Positions 17,075 through 26,460 of a stretch of 64,000 nt of DNA are shown here, one piece after another (the stretch's first letter is position 1; every line of letters begins with the position of its first letter). The notes beneath the pieces are model-generated. The model was not told the DNA's origin. It made no database searches and saw only the letters and a list, made by a program, of their open reading frames with translations. Position numbers and translations under genes: made by a program. Origin of the DNA: Azophilus sp026709365 (lineage in GTDB: Bacteria; Pseudomonadota; Gammaproteobacteria; Pseudomonadales; Azotimanducaceae); the NCBI GenBank assembly GCA_965200175.1, contig OZ241345.1, forward strand, positions 2,418,001 through 2,482,000. Direction: 5' to 3'.

Positions 17075-17310
17075 CTGCTTGAATTCAGAAATATATCGAA
17101 CCTGACCCACGCAACAGGCACGGAGTTTCGCGTCAGCGACCCTACGACGAACCGGAGGTTCACTGCGGTCGTCAGGTCCCGTAGGCCCAACGTCGCGGAG
17201 TTTCGCGCAGCGAAACCAAGACGAACTGGAGGTTCGCCGCGCCCGCTAAGTTCCGCAGGCCCAATGTCGCGGAGTTTCGCGCGGCGAAACTCCAACGCGC
17301 CCGCTTTGCG
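17075..17310 (+). repeat. Cluster of degenerate family 1 repeats
   Basis: The 339-nt spacer ahead of the cyclopropane synthase gene contains three successive family 1 GGAGTTTCGC...GCGAAAC palindromes (near 17130, 17198, 17272). They are interleaved with CGACGAACCGGAGGTTC / GACGAACTGGAGGTTCG blocks. The last one closes with the CGCGCCCGCTTTGCGGGCGCG hairpin. It looks like repeated partial duplication of one element. Nothing else is recognisable in the spacer. Confidence 0.7.
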
Positions 17311-17383
17311 GGCGCGCAGGTGCTTCTACGACTCGGCAAACATCTGCTAAATTCCCGCCCATCAAGCCGACGAACGCTGGGCA

Positions 17384-18558
17384 GTGAATCTGCGCTTACT
17401 GGAAAAGTTCATTCACCAAGGCCGGTTGACGGTGATCGGCCCTGACGGTCGGGAGCGGACCTTCGGCGAGGGCGAGCCAAGGGCGTCCTGGCGCTTGAAC
17501 CGGCCTTCGACCTTCCCGCGCATCCTGCGCAATCCGCCGCTCAACTTGGGCGAGACCTACATGGACGGCGAGTGGGACGTGGGAGAAGGCACCCTGCACG
17601 ACCTGCTGACCATCCTGCGCATCAACCTGGAGCCGAAGATCCCGCGCCGTGGCTGGCTGAGGCCGCTGCAGGCGGCGCTGCGCTCCTGGAACGGCCTGGC
17701 GGCCAGCCGCCGCAACGCCAGCCACCACTACGACCTCGACGAGCCCCTGTTCCGCGCCTGCCTCGACGCCAACATGCACTACTCCTGCGCCTACTTCACC
17801 GCCCCCCAATTGAGCCTGGAGGACGCCCAAGCGGCCAAGTGCCGCCACATCGCCGCCAAGCTGAACCTACAGCCCGGACAGAAGGTGCTCGACATCGGCA
17901 GCGGCTGGGGAAGCCTGGCCATGCACTTGGCGGAGCAACAGGGCGTGGCCGTGACCGGCCTCACCCTATCCGCCGAACAATTGCGGGTGGCCCAGGAGAC
18001 CGCCCGGCGGCGCGGGCTTGCCGACAGCGTGGCGTTTCGCCTGGAGGACTACCGGGAGCATGCGGGCGCCTATGACCGCATCGTCTCCGTAGGCATGTTC
18101 GAGCACGTCGGCAAGCCTCGCTATGCGGCGTTCTTCAACGCGGTGGCCGCCAGCCTGGCCAGCGACGGCGTGGCCCTGCTGCACACCATCGCCAGCAAGG
18201 CGCCACCCGAACCGCTCAATCCCTGGATTCGGCACCACATCTTTCCCGGCGGCCACATCCCCTCACTGTCGGACATCGCGCCCTTCGTGGAGCGGGCGGG
18301 GCTCGTGAGCGCCGACATCGAGGTGCTGCGCATGCACTACGCGCTCACCCTCAAGGCTTGGAGCCAGCGCTTTCAGCAACGCCGTCGGCAGTTCGTTGAC
18401 AGCAAGGGCGAGCGGTTCTGCCGCATGTGGGAGTTTTATCTGGCGATTTCCCAAACGGCCTTTGAGGTCGGCGATCTGGTCGTGCTGCAATGGCAGTTGA
18501 CCAAGGACAATCAAGCGACGCCGATCACCAGGGATTACCTTCATCCCTCGAACCCGCG

Positions 18559-18562
<4 letters not shown>
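17384..18562 (+). CDS. cfa: Cyclopropane-fatty-acyl-phospholipid synthase, 392 aa
   Basis: A GTG start at 17384 (MNLRLLEKFI) gives a product of normal family length. The N-terminal lipid-binding part (LNRPSTFPRILRNPPLNLGETYMDGEWDV) leads into an SAM methyltransferase domain with VLDIGSGWGSLAMHLAEQQGVAVTGLTLS near residues 170-195, and family-specific SVGMFEHVGKPRY and HHIFPGGHIPSL stretches. Cfa methylenates cis double bonds of membrane phospholipid acyl chains using SAM, commonly on entry to stationary phase or under acid stress. It converges with and overlaps pspF by 4 nt. No strong ribosome-binding site is visible. Confidence 0.93.
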
Positions 18563-19551
<989 letters not shown>

Positions 19552-19684
19552 GCCGAGCAATTTAACCAAATGTTGGCCATATCCACCAACATTCTGTCAG
19601 GGCAAATCGGCGACCATCAGCCGAGCTTTCGGCAACCCTTTCAAATCAAAGGAAAAATACTTTTTGCGAATCCGGCGCGGAATC

Positions 19685-19700
19685 TGGCACGGAATCTGAG
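19685..19700 (+). promoter_or_regulatory. Candidate sigma-54 (-24/-12) promoter of pspABC
   Basis: TGGCACGGAATCTGAG in the pspF-pspA spacer matches the sigma-54 consensus perfectly in the -24 box (TGGCACG) with the right spacing. The -12 box reads CTGAG rather than TTGCA. It lies about 50 nt ahead of the pspA start, downstream of the divergent activator gene, as expected for this regulon. An A-rich stretch near 19640-19670 may hold upstream activator sites. Confidence 0.55.
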
Positions 19701-19750
19701 TAAACCGGAGCAACAGCCCAACCGGGCATGCAAACGGAGGCTAATCGCTC

Positions 19751-20437
19751 ATGACCATCTTTTCGCGGATGACCGACATCATCAACTCCAACCTCAACGC
19801 CCTGCTCGACAAGGCCGAGAACCCGGAGAAGCTGGTGCGGCTGATCATCAAGGAAATGGAGGACACCCTAGTGGAGGTGCGTTCGACCGCTGCCCGGGCC
19901 ATCGCCGACCGCAAGGAGCTGATGCGGCGCCGGGATTGGCTGGCCGGCGAGGCCAGCGAGTGGCAGCGCAAGGCGGAGGTCGCGGTGGGCAAGGACCGCG
20001 ACGACCTTGCCCGGCGCGCCTTGGCCGAACGGAACAAGGCCCGGGAAGCCGTCGAGTCCCTCACCGACGAACTGGACCTGCTCGGCGAGACCCTTGACAA
20101 GCTGAACGGCGACCTCAGCGCCCTGCAGGCCAAGATCAAGGATGCCAAGGCCCACCAAAACGCCATCATCATGCGCAGCAAGGCGGCTAAGACCCGGCTG
20201 GGCGTGCGTCGGCAGCTCAACGACCACAACGTCGATGAGGCCATGCGCCGTTTCGAGGCTTATGAGCGTAAGATGGAGGATCTCGAAGGGCAGGCTGAGG
20301 CCTACGACATGGGCCAGAAGACCTTGGCGGACGAAATCGCCGATCTGGAGAAGGGCGAGCAGCTCGACAGCCAGCTCGACGAACTCAAGGCCGGGCTGGC
20401 GGCGCGCCGCCCCCGCCCCGAACAGGCCGACGGCTAA
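19751..20437 (+). CDS. pspA: Phage shock protein A, 228 aa
   Basis: Clear PspA/IM30 protein: N-terminal amphipathic helix MTIFSRMTDIINSNLNALLDKAENPEKLVRLIIKEMEDTL followed by long coiled coil to residue 215. GGAGG at 19736-19740 precedes the ATG. PspA binds stressed inner membrane, forms oligomers that stabilise it, and inhibits PspF in the unstressed cell. First gene of the psp operon behind a candidate sigma-54 promoter. Length is normal. Confidence 0.97.
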   Translation: MTIFSRMTDIINSNLNALLDKAENPEKLVRLIIKEMEDTLVEVRSTAARAIADRKELMRRRDWLAGEASEWQRKAEVAVGKDRDDLARRALAERNKAREAVESLTDELDLLGETLDKLNGDLSALQAKIKDAKAHQNAIIMRSKAAKTRLGVRRQLNDHNVDEAMRRFEAYERKMEDLEGQAEAYDMGQKTLADEIADLEKGEQLDSQLDELKAGLAARRPRPEQADG

Positions 20438-20446
20438 GGTGTTGCC

Positions 20447-20698
20447 ATGAGCGGCATGGCCGTCGCCTTCTTCGTGCCAGCGGTCGTCTTCCTGACTTGC
20501 GTCGCGCCGATCTGGATCATCATGCACTACCGCAGCAAGCAGAAGGCCCAAGCGGCGCTTTCGGAAGACGAGCGCGAGGAGTTGGAGAGCCTCATCGAGC
20601 GGCTTGAGGGCATGACCGCGCGCATCGAGACCCTGGAGGCCATTCTCGATGCCGAGACGCCAGGCTGGCGGCGGCGCGCCGACGAGGCGTCACGATGA
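20447..20698 (+). CDS. pspB: Phage shock protein B, 83 aa
   Basis: One N-terminal membrane helix (VAFFVPAVVFLTCVAPIWIIMHY) followed by a charged coiled coil (EREELESLIERLEGMTARIETLEAIL), the standard PspB plan. PspB with PspC senses envelope stress at the inner membrane and relieves PspA inhibition of PspF. The gene starts 9 nt after pspA and its stop overlaps the pspC start. Confidence 0.93.
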   Translation: MSGMAVAFFVPAVVFLTCVAPIWIIMHYRSKQKAQAALSEDEREELESLIERLEGMTARIETLEAILDAETPGWRRRADEASR

Positions 20699-21138
20699 GC
20701 GGCGATGCGGCAAGCGGATGGATGAAGCCCGACAGGACGTTCAAGCGGCCTCGGCTACGCGGCTTGCATCGTGGCCGGAAGGCCAAGATCGCGGGCGTGT
20801 GCAGCGGCATTGCCCAGTACTACGGCGCCGAACCCTGGGTCGTGCGCTGCATCGCGCTGACGGGGCTCGTATTCATGACCAGCGTGGCCTTCATGGGCTA
20901 CTGGATCCTGTACTTCCTCATGGAGGATCCGCCGTCCGGCGAGGCGGCGGAGCCATCCGAACCACTCCGCCATCAAGGCGGGGAGATGCCCGCCGGCCTG
21001 CCGCCGAGGCGCAGCCTGCGCACCGCCCGAGCCCATCTCGCCCAAGCGGAGCTGCGCCTGCGGCGCATGGAGCACCACGTCACCTCGGGGCAATACGAGC
21101 TGCATCGGGAGTTCAACCGGATCGAACCCAGCCCTTAG
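20695..21138 (+). CDS. pspC: Phage shock protein C, 147 aa
   Basis: The PspC domain lies at residues 21-80: LHRGRKAKIAGVCSGIAQYYGAEPWVVRCIALTGLVFMTSVAFMGYWILYFLMEDPP, with its membrane helix. A cytoplasmic C-terminal segment (HLAQAELRLRRMEHHVTSGQYELHREFNRI) is coiled-coil-like, and its end resembles the same motif in the next small gene. PspC partners PspB in stress sensing. It overlaps pspB by 4 nt. Confidence 0.93.
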   Translation: MSGDAASGWMKPDRTFKRPRLRGLHRGRKAKIAGVCSGIAQYYGAEPWVVRCIALTGLVFMTSVAFMGYWILYFLMEDPPSGEAAEPSEPLRHQGGEMPAGLPPRRSLRTARAHLAQAELRLRRMEHHVTSGQYELHREFNRIEPSP

Positions 21139-21195
21139 GTCAGCCCGCTGACTCAAAGCAAGAGCAAAGAGCAACAACGAAGACAAGGAAAGCCA

Positions 21196-21438
21196 ATGGA
21201 CGTGTTCACCATGGTGACCATCATCGTGATTGTCGGCTGCGCGACCGGCGTGGCCACCGAGTACTTCAAAAGCCGCGCCAAGGCCGTCGGCAAGCAGGAT
21301 CCAGCACTCAAGCAGGAGGTGCGGGACCTGCGCAAGCGGGTGGAGGTGCTGGAGGAGATCGTCACCGACGACCAGTACGACCTGGCCAAGGAGATCAACC
21401 GCCTCGACGGCCGCGGGGAGCGGCGACGCAGCGCCTAG
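21196..21438 (+). CDS. Small PspB-like membrane protein of the psp operon, 80 aa
   Basis: A single N-terminal membrane helix (MVTIIVIVGCATGVATEYF) and a coiled coil (KQEVRDLRKRVEVLEEIVTDDQYDLAKEINRL) copy the PspB plan. The final DDQYDLAKEINRL echoes the C-terminus of the neighbouring PspC (SGQYELHREFNRI). A reasonable view is an extra PspB-type subunit or an interaction partner of PspC. An AAGGAAAG stretch lies just ahead of the ATG. Its stop overlaps the convergent glycerophosphodiesterase gene by 4 nt. The function is inferred from context only. Confidence 0.8.
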   Translation: MDVFTMVTIIVIVGCATGVATEYFKSRAKAVGKQDPALKQEVRDLRKRVEVLEEIVTDDQYDLAKEINRLDGRGERRRSA

Positions 21439-22127
21439 CCGGCGATCAAGCGGTCCGGATAGTCGGTGAAGACGCCAGTTGCTCCCCAAGCGGCCAGGCG
21501 GTCAGCGGTCGGCCGATCGTTGACGGTGTAGATCAGCGTCGCAAGCCCCCGCTCGCCCGCCTCCTCAATCAGCCGCCTCGATGCGGTCCGCAGGGACAGG
21601 TTCACCGACCAGGCTCGAAGCGCCCGCGCCACCCGCCAGCCGTCCCCCGGCCAGCGCCGGAACAGCGGGGCAATCCTAAGCGCGGAGCCGCCCAAGGCCG
21701 CGGCGCGGCCCAACTCGTCAAGATCGAAGGATGAGATCAGCAGGTCGCGCCCCCGGGCCATCTCGGCTGCCGCCAAGGGCACGGCCAGTTCCGCGGCGCC
21801 GCGCGCCTTGAGCTCGACGTTGACGCCCACGTTGACCGGCAAGGCCGCAAAAACCTCCTCAAGCAGTGGCACCCGCTGGCCGCCGCCGGCGTCCAGGCGG
21901 CGCAGGGCGGCCAGGCTTTGCGCCCGCAGCGGACCCCGGCCGGAGGTGGTCCGACCCAAGGCATCGTCATGGATCACCACCAGGGCGCCGTCCACGACAC
22001 GCACGTCCAGTTCCACGGCGTCCACCCCGAGCACGGCGGCCCGGCGGAAGCCGTCCAGCGTGTTCTCCGGGGCAAGCCCGGCAGCGCCCCGATGGCCGAT
22101 GACCAGATTCGTTCCGCCAAAGCCCAA
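21435..22127 (-). CDS. Glycerophosphodiester phosphodiesterase, 230 aa
   Basis: GDPD TIM-barrel with the catalytic N-terminal signature VIGHRGAAGLAPENTLDGF (His and Arg), then AVELDVRVVDGALVVIHDDALGRTT (Glu, Asp, His), VNVELKARG and the C-terminal TVNDRPTADRLAAWGATGVFTDYPD. It hydrolyses deacylated phospholipid head groups to glycerol-3-phosphate and an alcohol. No signal peptide, so the UgpQ-like cytosolic type. It lies between the psp operon and dnaX on the opposite strand. Confidence 0.93.
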   Translation of the reverse strand: MGFGGTNLVIGHRGAAGLAPENTLDGFRRAAVLGVDAVELDVRVVDGALVVIHDDALGRTTSGRGPLRAQSLAALRRLDAGGGQRVPLLEEVFAALPVNVGVNVELKARGAAELAVPLAAAEMARGRDLLISSFDLDELGRAAALGGSALRIAPLFRRWPGDGWRVARALRAWSVNLSLRTASRRLIEEAGERGLATLIYTVNDRPTADRLAAWGATGVFTDYPDRLIAG

Positions 22128-22169
22128 GGCCCGCCCTCACGCAGGGACATTCCGGCTAGAATAGGGGCA

Positions 22170-23822
22170 ATGAGCTACCAGGTACTAGCCCGGAAGCTGC
22201 GCCCGGCGGACTTCGCCAGCCTCGTGGGCCAGGATCACATCGTCCGGGCGCTGCGGCACGGCCTCGATTCAGGGCGCTTGCACCATGCGTACCTGTTCAC
22301 CGGCACCCGGGGCGTCGGCAAGACCACCATCGCCCGCATCCTCGCCAAGTGCCTCAACTGCGAAGCGGGCGTCAGCGCATCGCCGTGCGGGGCGTGCTCG
22401 GTTTGCCGGGAGGTGCAGGAGAACCGCTTCGTTGACCTGATCGAGGTGGACGCCGCCTCGCGCACCCGGGTCGATGACACGCGCGAACTGCTCGACAACG
22501 CGCAGTACCTGCCGACCCGCGGACGCCACAAGATCTACCTGATCGACGAAGTGCACATGCTCTCCGCCTCAAGCTTCAATGCGCTGCTCAAGACCTTGGA
22601 GGAGCCTCCGGAACACGTCAAGTTCCTGCTCGCCACCACCGATCCGAAGAAAGTTCCGATCACCGTCCTTTCCCGGTGCCTGCAGTTCCAGTTGAAGAAC
22701 ATCTCCCGAGAGCGGATTGCCGCCTACTTGGCCGAAGCCATGGCGGATGAGGGCGTTGAGTTTGAAGCCGAGGCCCTGGCGATCATCGCCAAGGCCGCCC
22801 GGGGCAGCATGCGCGACGCCCTCTCGGTCACCGACCAGGCCATCGCCTTCGGCCAAGGCCGCTTGACCGAGCGGGACGTCGCGGAACTGCTTGGCGCGGT
22901 CGGCCGGGACGAGGTGTCCTCGGCGCTCGACGCCATCGAGAGCGGCGACCCCCAGGCCGTGGTGCGCATCAGCGCCGAGTTGGCCGAGCGGGCTGCGGAC
23001 TTCGAGGCCACCCTGGCCGAAGTGCTGCAGGCGCTGCATGACATTGCCGTGGCCAAGGCCCTCGGCCAAGCCGACGCCCGCCCGGCGCTCAGCGTCGAGG
23101 CGGTGCAGCTTTACTACCAAATCGCATTGACCGGCTACCGGGACCTGCGGGTGGGACCGGACCCCAAGACGGTCTTCGAGATGACCCTGCTGCGTATGCT
23201 GGCCTTCGCGCCGGACGCCTCGGGCGCCCAATCCGTGCCGCCCGCAGCGCTCCGCGCCGGGCCGGCGCCTGACGCCAAGCCCAACCCCGCATCCGGCGAG
23301 CCCGAGCCCCCAAGCCCGGCCATCGAGCGTTCCGCGGCGCCGCCGGCGCCAGCCGGCCCGCCGCCCGCCAGTGCCGCCCTGCCGCCCTCGCCCGCCGGCT
23401 CGCCGCCGCAGCCAAGCCAGCCCGGCAATGGCTCGCAAGCGCTGGCAGCCCAGTGGCTGGATTGGTTCGAGCGGTTGGACCTGTCCGGGCCCAGCCGCGC
23501 CATCGCCGAGCATTCGGTGCTGCTGGGCAAGGAAGGAAACCGTTATCGCCTGCGCCTTGACGAAGCCCAGGAGGCGCTGTTCTGCGGGGCAAGCAACCCC
23601 GAAATCGAACAGGCGCTCGCCAGGGCGCTGGGGCAGCCGGTCGAGGTGCGCATCGAGACCGGCGCTTTGGCTGCCGAGTCCCCGGCCAAGCACCGGGCGC
23701 GGCTCCAAGCGGAGCGGCAGGCGGCGGCGCGGCGGCAGCTTGAGCAGGACCGCGTCGTGCAGTCGTTGATCACCGAGTTCGACGGCCGCCTCGTGGACGC
23801 AAGGCCTTTGGCAAACCCCTGA
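22170..23822 (+). CDS. dnaX: DNA polymerase III subunit gamma/tau, 550 aa
   Basis: The ATG at 22170 (MSYQVLARKLRPADFASLVGQDHIVRAL) is the family's usual start. The clamp-loader AAA+ domain shows GTRGVGKTTIARILAKCLNC (Walker A), a four-Cys zinc module beginning in that NC and continuing CGACSVC, IYLIDEVHMLSASSFNALLKTLEEPP (Walker B) and SRCLQFQL (SRC). A Pro/Ala-rich linker precedes a tau-type C-terminal domain. A TAGAAT hexamer 7 nt before the ATG would make the leader very short if used. I see no A-rich slippery site that would make a separate gamma form. It heads dnaX-ybaB-recR. Confidence 0.95.
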   Translation: MSYQVLARKLRPADFASLVGQDHIVRALRHGLDSGRLHHAYLFTGTRGVGKTTIARILAKCLNCEAGVSASPCGACSVCREVQENRFVDLIEVDAASRTRVDDTRELLDNAQYLPTRGRHKIYLIDEVHMLSASSFNALLKTLEEPPEHVKFLLATTDPKKVPITVLSRCLQFQLKNISRERIAAYLAEAMADEGVEFEAEALAIIAKAARGSMRDALSVTDQAIAFGQGRLTERDVAELLGAVGRDEVSSALDAIESGDPQAVVRISAELAERAADFEATLAEVLQALHDIAVAKALGQADARPALSVEAVQLYYQIALTGYRDLRVGPDPKTVFEMTLLRMLAFAPDASGAQSVPPAALRAGPAPDAKPNPASGEPEPPSPAIERSAAPPAPAGPPPASAALPPSPAGSPPQPSQPGNGSQALAAQWLDWFERLDLSGPSRAIAEHSVLLGKEGNRYRLRLDEAQEALFCGASNPEIEQALARALGQPVEVRIETGALAAESPAKHRARLQAERQAAARRQLEQDRVVQSLITEFDGRLVDARPLANP

Positions 23823-23848
23823 CCACCAGCAACGCAAAGGATGAGCGC

Positions 23849-24178
23849 ATGAAGAAAATCAGCGGCCTCGGCGACCTCCTCGGCCAAGCGCAGCAGATGC
23901 AGGCGCACATGCAGCAACTGCAATCGGAAATCGCCAAAACGGAAAGCGTCGGCGAAAGCGGCGCCGGACTGGTCCGCTTGACCATGAACGGCGCCCACGA
24001 GGTGCTCAAGGTCAGCATCGACCCCAGCCTGATGAAGCCGGAGGAGCGCGAGACTCTGGAGGCGCTCATCGCCGCCGCCGCCAACGACGCCGCGCGCCGG
24101 GTGGAGGAGGCGCAACGGCGGAAGATGTCGGAGGTGGCCGGCGGCCTCGGCGGCTTGGCCCGCAAGCTGTCCGGCTAG
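23849..24178 (+). CDS. ybaB: YbaB/EbfC nucleoid-associated protein, 109 aa
   Basis: Matches the YbaB/EbfC family end to end: LLGQAQQMQAHMQQLQSEIAKTE, LVRLTMNGAHEVLKVSIDPSLM, EALIAAAANDAARRVEEAQ. Members are small dimeric DNA-binding proteins. The position between dnaX and recR is the conserved one. Confidence 0.95.
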   Translation: MKKISGLGDLLGQAQQMQAHMQQLQSEIAKTESVGESGAGLVRLTMNGAHEVLKVSIDPSLMKPEERETLEALIAAAANDAARRVEEAQRRKMSEVAGGLGGLARKLSG

Positions 24179-24270
24179 CCGTCCCCGACTTCGTCTCAAC
24201 GGACCCGTGAAGCACACTTCCCAACGGCCCGCCAAGTTGCGCAGCAACTTGATCGCGTGCTTGCACGCGC

Positions 24271-24867
24271 ATGTTCAGCCCGCTGCTTGAACGACTCATC
24301 GGCGCGTTGCAGGCGCTGCCCGGCGTGGGTCCGAAGAGCGCCCAGCGCATGGCCTTCCATCTGCTGCAGCGGAACCGGGAGGGCGGGCAGCGGCTCGCCG
24401 AAACCCTCGCCAAGGCGGTCTCCGAGGTCGGCTGGTGCGCGGACTGCCGCACCCTGACCGAGACCGGCCGCTGCCGCATCTGCGCCAACGCCAAGCGGGA
24501 TGACGCGCTGCTGTGCGTGGTCGAGTCACCAGCCGACATCGTCGCCATCGAGCAGGCCGGCGGCTACAGCGGGCGCTACTTCGTGCTGCACGGGCGCCTG
24601 TCGCCCATCGACGGGGTGGGGCCTGAGGAGCTGGGCTTAAGCCAACTCGCCGCCAAGGTGCGCGAAAGGCGGCCCGAGGAGGTGATTCTGGCCACCAACC
24701 CCACGGTCGAAGGCGAAGCCACCGCGTTCTACATCTCCGACCTGATCAAGGACGACGTGGGACGCATCACCCGCATCGCCCACGGCGTCCCCATCGGCGG
24801 CGAGTTGGAGTACGTCGATGGCGGCACCATCATGCACGCCCTGCAAGGCCGCCGCAGCCTCACCTAG
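24271..24867 (+). CDS. recR: Recombination mediator RecR, 198 aa
   Basis: Helix-hairpin-helix LQALPGVGPKSAQRMAFHLL, a four-Cys zinc finger (CADCRTLTETGRCRIC) and the Toprim domain (LLCVVESPADIVAIEQAGGYSGRYFVLHGRLSPIDGVGP) are all present. RecR works with RecO/RecF to load RecA at gapped DNA. Third gene of the dnaX cluster, 92 nt after ybaB. Length is normal. Confidence 0.96.
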   Translation: MFSPLLERLIGALQALPGVGPKSAQRMAFHLLQRNREGGQRLAETLAKAVSEVGWCADCRTLTETGRCRICANAKRDDALLCVVESPADIVAIEQAGGYSGRYFVLHGRLSPIDGVGPEELGLSQLAAKVRERRPEEVILATNPTVEGEATAFYISDLIKDDVGRITRIAHGVPIGGELEYVDGGTIMHALQGRRSLT

Positions 24868-24878
24868 CGCAAGTCGAA

Positions 24879-25973
24879 GTGCCCAAGCACCAATGGATCG
24901 ACTCCAATGCGCGGCTGGCGGATGCCGCCGGGCGTTGGCGCGGCATCATCGGGCTGGACACGGAGTTTCAGCGCACCGACACCTTCCACCCCATTGCCGG
25001 GCTGTACCAGCTGGTGGCGGACACCGAAATCTGGCTGATCGACCCGTTGGCCATCGACGACTGGCGCCCGCTGACGCAGGCGCTGGAGGATCCGGCAACG
25101 GTCAAGATCATGCACTCCTGTTCCGAGGACCTCGAGCTGATCGCCCATCACCTGGGCGCGCGGCCCGCCAACCTGTTCGACACCCAAATGGCCTACGCCT
25201 TCGTCTCCGAGCATCTCAGCATCAGCTACGCCAACTTGGTCAAGGCCCTGCTCGGCCGGCTGCTGCCGAAGCAGCAGGTGCGCTCCAACTGGCTGCGCCG
25301 GCCGCTTTCGGATGCGCAAGTCAGTTACGCCTGCGAGGACGTGGCCTCCCTGCCCGCGCTGCATCGGCTGCTCAGCGACGCGCTCCAAGCCAAGGGCCGG
25401 GGGCCTTGGTTTCGGGAGGACATGGCGCTGCGCGAAGCCGCAACCAGCATTGACCCGGAGCGCTACTACCTGGGCGTCAAGGGCGCCTGGCGCCTGAACG
25501 GCACCCAACTCGGCGCGCTCAAGGCGCTTTGCGCTTGGCGCGAACGCCGGGCCATGTCCGAGGATAAGCCCCGCAATCGAGTGGTCTGGGACGAGCACCT
25601 GCTGCAGTTCGCTCGCCATGCGGACTTGGCCGCAGCGCAGGTTGAGGCGCACCTGCCGCGCCGTCTGGCCCGGCGCTACGGCGACGCGTTGATCGCCGCC
25701 CACCGCGAAGGCCGGGCCGCGCCGGTCGAGGCCGCCGTCCCCCGGCCGCTGAGCGGCAGCCAAAACGCATTGGTCAAGCAGCTGCGCGCCGTCGGCGCGG
25801 CGCGGGCGGCGAGCTTGGGGCTGGCGCCGGAATTGCTGTCGAGGCGGCGGGACTTGGAAGCCTGCCTTCGCCATCACGCCTCCACCGGCGAGCTGCCGGC
25901 CACCTACCGAGGTTGGCGCGGCGCCTTGGTTGGCAGCGACTTCGCCGCCATTCTCGGCGCCGAAGCGCCCTGA
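24879..25973 (+). CDS. rnd: Ribonuclease D, 364 aa
   Basis: GTG start at 24879, 11 nt after recR. DEDDy exonuclease motifs: GLDTEFQRTDTF (Exo I), KIMHSCSEDLELI (Exo II) and YACEDVASLPALHRLL (Exo III with Tyr). Two HRDC-like helical regions follow (LGALKALCAWRERRAMSEDKPRNRVVWDEHLLQFAR, and the C-terminal domain). RNase D trims the 3' ends of tRNA precursors and other stable RNAs. Confidence 0.94.
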   Translation: MPKHQWIDSNARLADAAGRWRGIIGLDTEFQRTDTFHPIAGLYQLVADTEIWLIDPLAIDDWRPLTQALEDPATVKIMHSCSEDLELIAHHLGARPANLFDTQMAYAFVSEHLSISYANLVKALLGRLLPKQQVRSNWLRRPLSDAQVSYACEDVASLPALHRLLSDALQAKGRGPWFREDMALREAATSIDPERYYLGVKGAWRLNGTQLGALKALCAWRERRAMSEDKPRNRVVWDEHLLQFARHADLAAAQVEAHLPRRLARRYGDALIAAHREGRAAPVEAAVPRPLSGSQNALVKQLRAVGAARAASLGLAPELLSRRRDLEACLRHHASTGELPATYRGWRGALVGSDFAAILGAEAP

Positions 25974-25992
25974 ACCCCCGACGCAGCCGCCC

Positions 25993-26352
25993 ATGAGCGA
26001 ACAGATCGCCTGGACCGTCGCGCTGGCCGCCGCGCTGCTCGCCTTCATCGGCATCCACGCGCTGACGCGCCCCTTGCGCAACCGCTTCCTGCGCGCTTGG
26101 CTGCGCGCCTTGAGCCTCGCCCTGATGCTCACCCCGGCGCCGGTGCCGAACTTTGCGGGCTACTACGCCCCCGCCGCCATCGTTGCGCTTTTTGAAGCCG
26201 CCTTCCAGCGCCAAGGCGAGCCCGCCCAATCCCTGAAGCTGCTGCTGGCCACCTGCCTGCTGGCCACCGTCGCGGCAGCTCTGTGGTCATGGCTGGGGCC
26301 GGGCCGGCATCGAGCGAAAGCACGAGGCGGAAAGGCTCAGCGGCTGGGGTAA
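25993..26352 (+). CDS. Small membrane protein of unknown function, 119 aa
   Basis: The ATG at 25993 (MSEQIAWTVALAAALLAFIG) is 19 nt after rnd. An N-terminal membrane helix, a basic stretch (TRPLRNRFLRAWLRAL), a middle hydrophobic segment around the conserved-looking APVPNFAGYYAPAAIVALFEAAF, and a third hydrophobic helix near the C-terminus (LLLATCLLATVAAALWSWL) are visible. I do not recognise the family. Probably co-transcribed with rnd. Confidence 0.65.
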   Translation: MSEQIAWTVALAAALLAFIGIHALTRPLRNRFLRAWLRALSLALMLTPAPVPNFAGYYAPAAIVALFEAAFQRQGEPAQSLKLLLATCLLATVAAALWSWLGPGRHRAKARGGKAQRLG

Positions 26353-26389
26353 GGGAGGAGGCGCCAACGCCGCCAGGGGCGTGGGCGGG

Positions 26390-26460
26390 CCTAAGAGGCA
26401 CTTCGGAACCTGACCCACGCGACGAGCGGTGTGCGGGCTCAGAAACCTTTCGGAACTTCC
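26390..26460 (+). repeat. Truncated family 1 repeat at the left edge of the IS cluster
   Basis: Two family 1 heads (CACTTCGGAACCTGACCCACGCGACGAGCG and GTGCGGGCTCAGAAACCTTTCGGAACTT) lie in tandem and stop without their GAGTTTCGC palindrome. The second runs into the left edge of the IS481-like element, so the element may have landed in a repeat. This overlap also blurs where the element starts. Confidence 0.5.

Noticed and set aside
22560..22700. dnaX frameshift signal for a gamma subunit
   Set aside because: No run of A residues resembling the A-AAA-AAG slippery site was found at the domain III/IV border.
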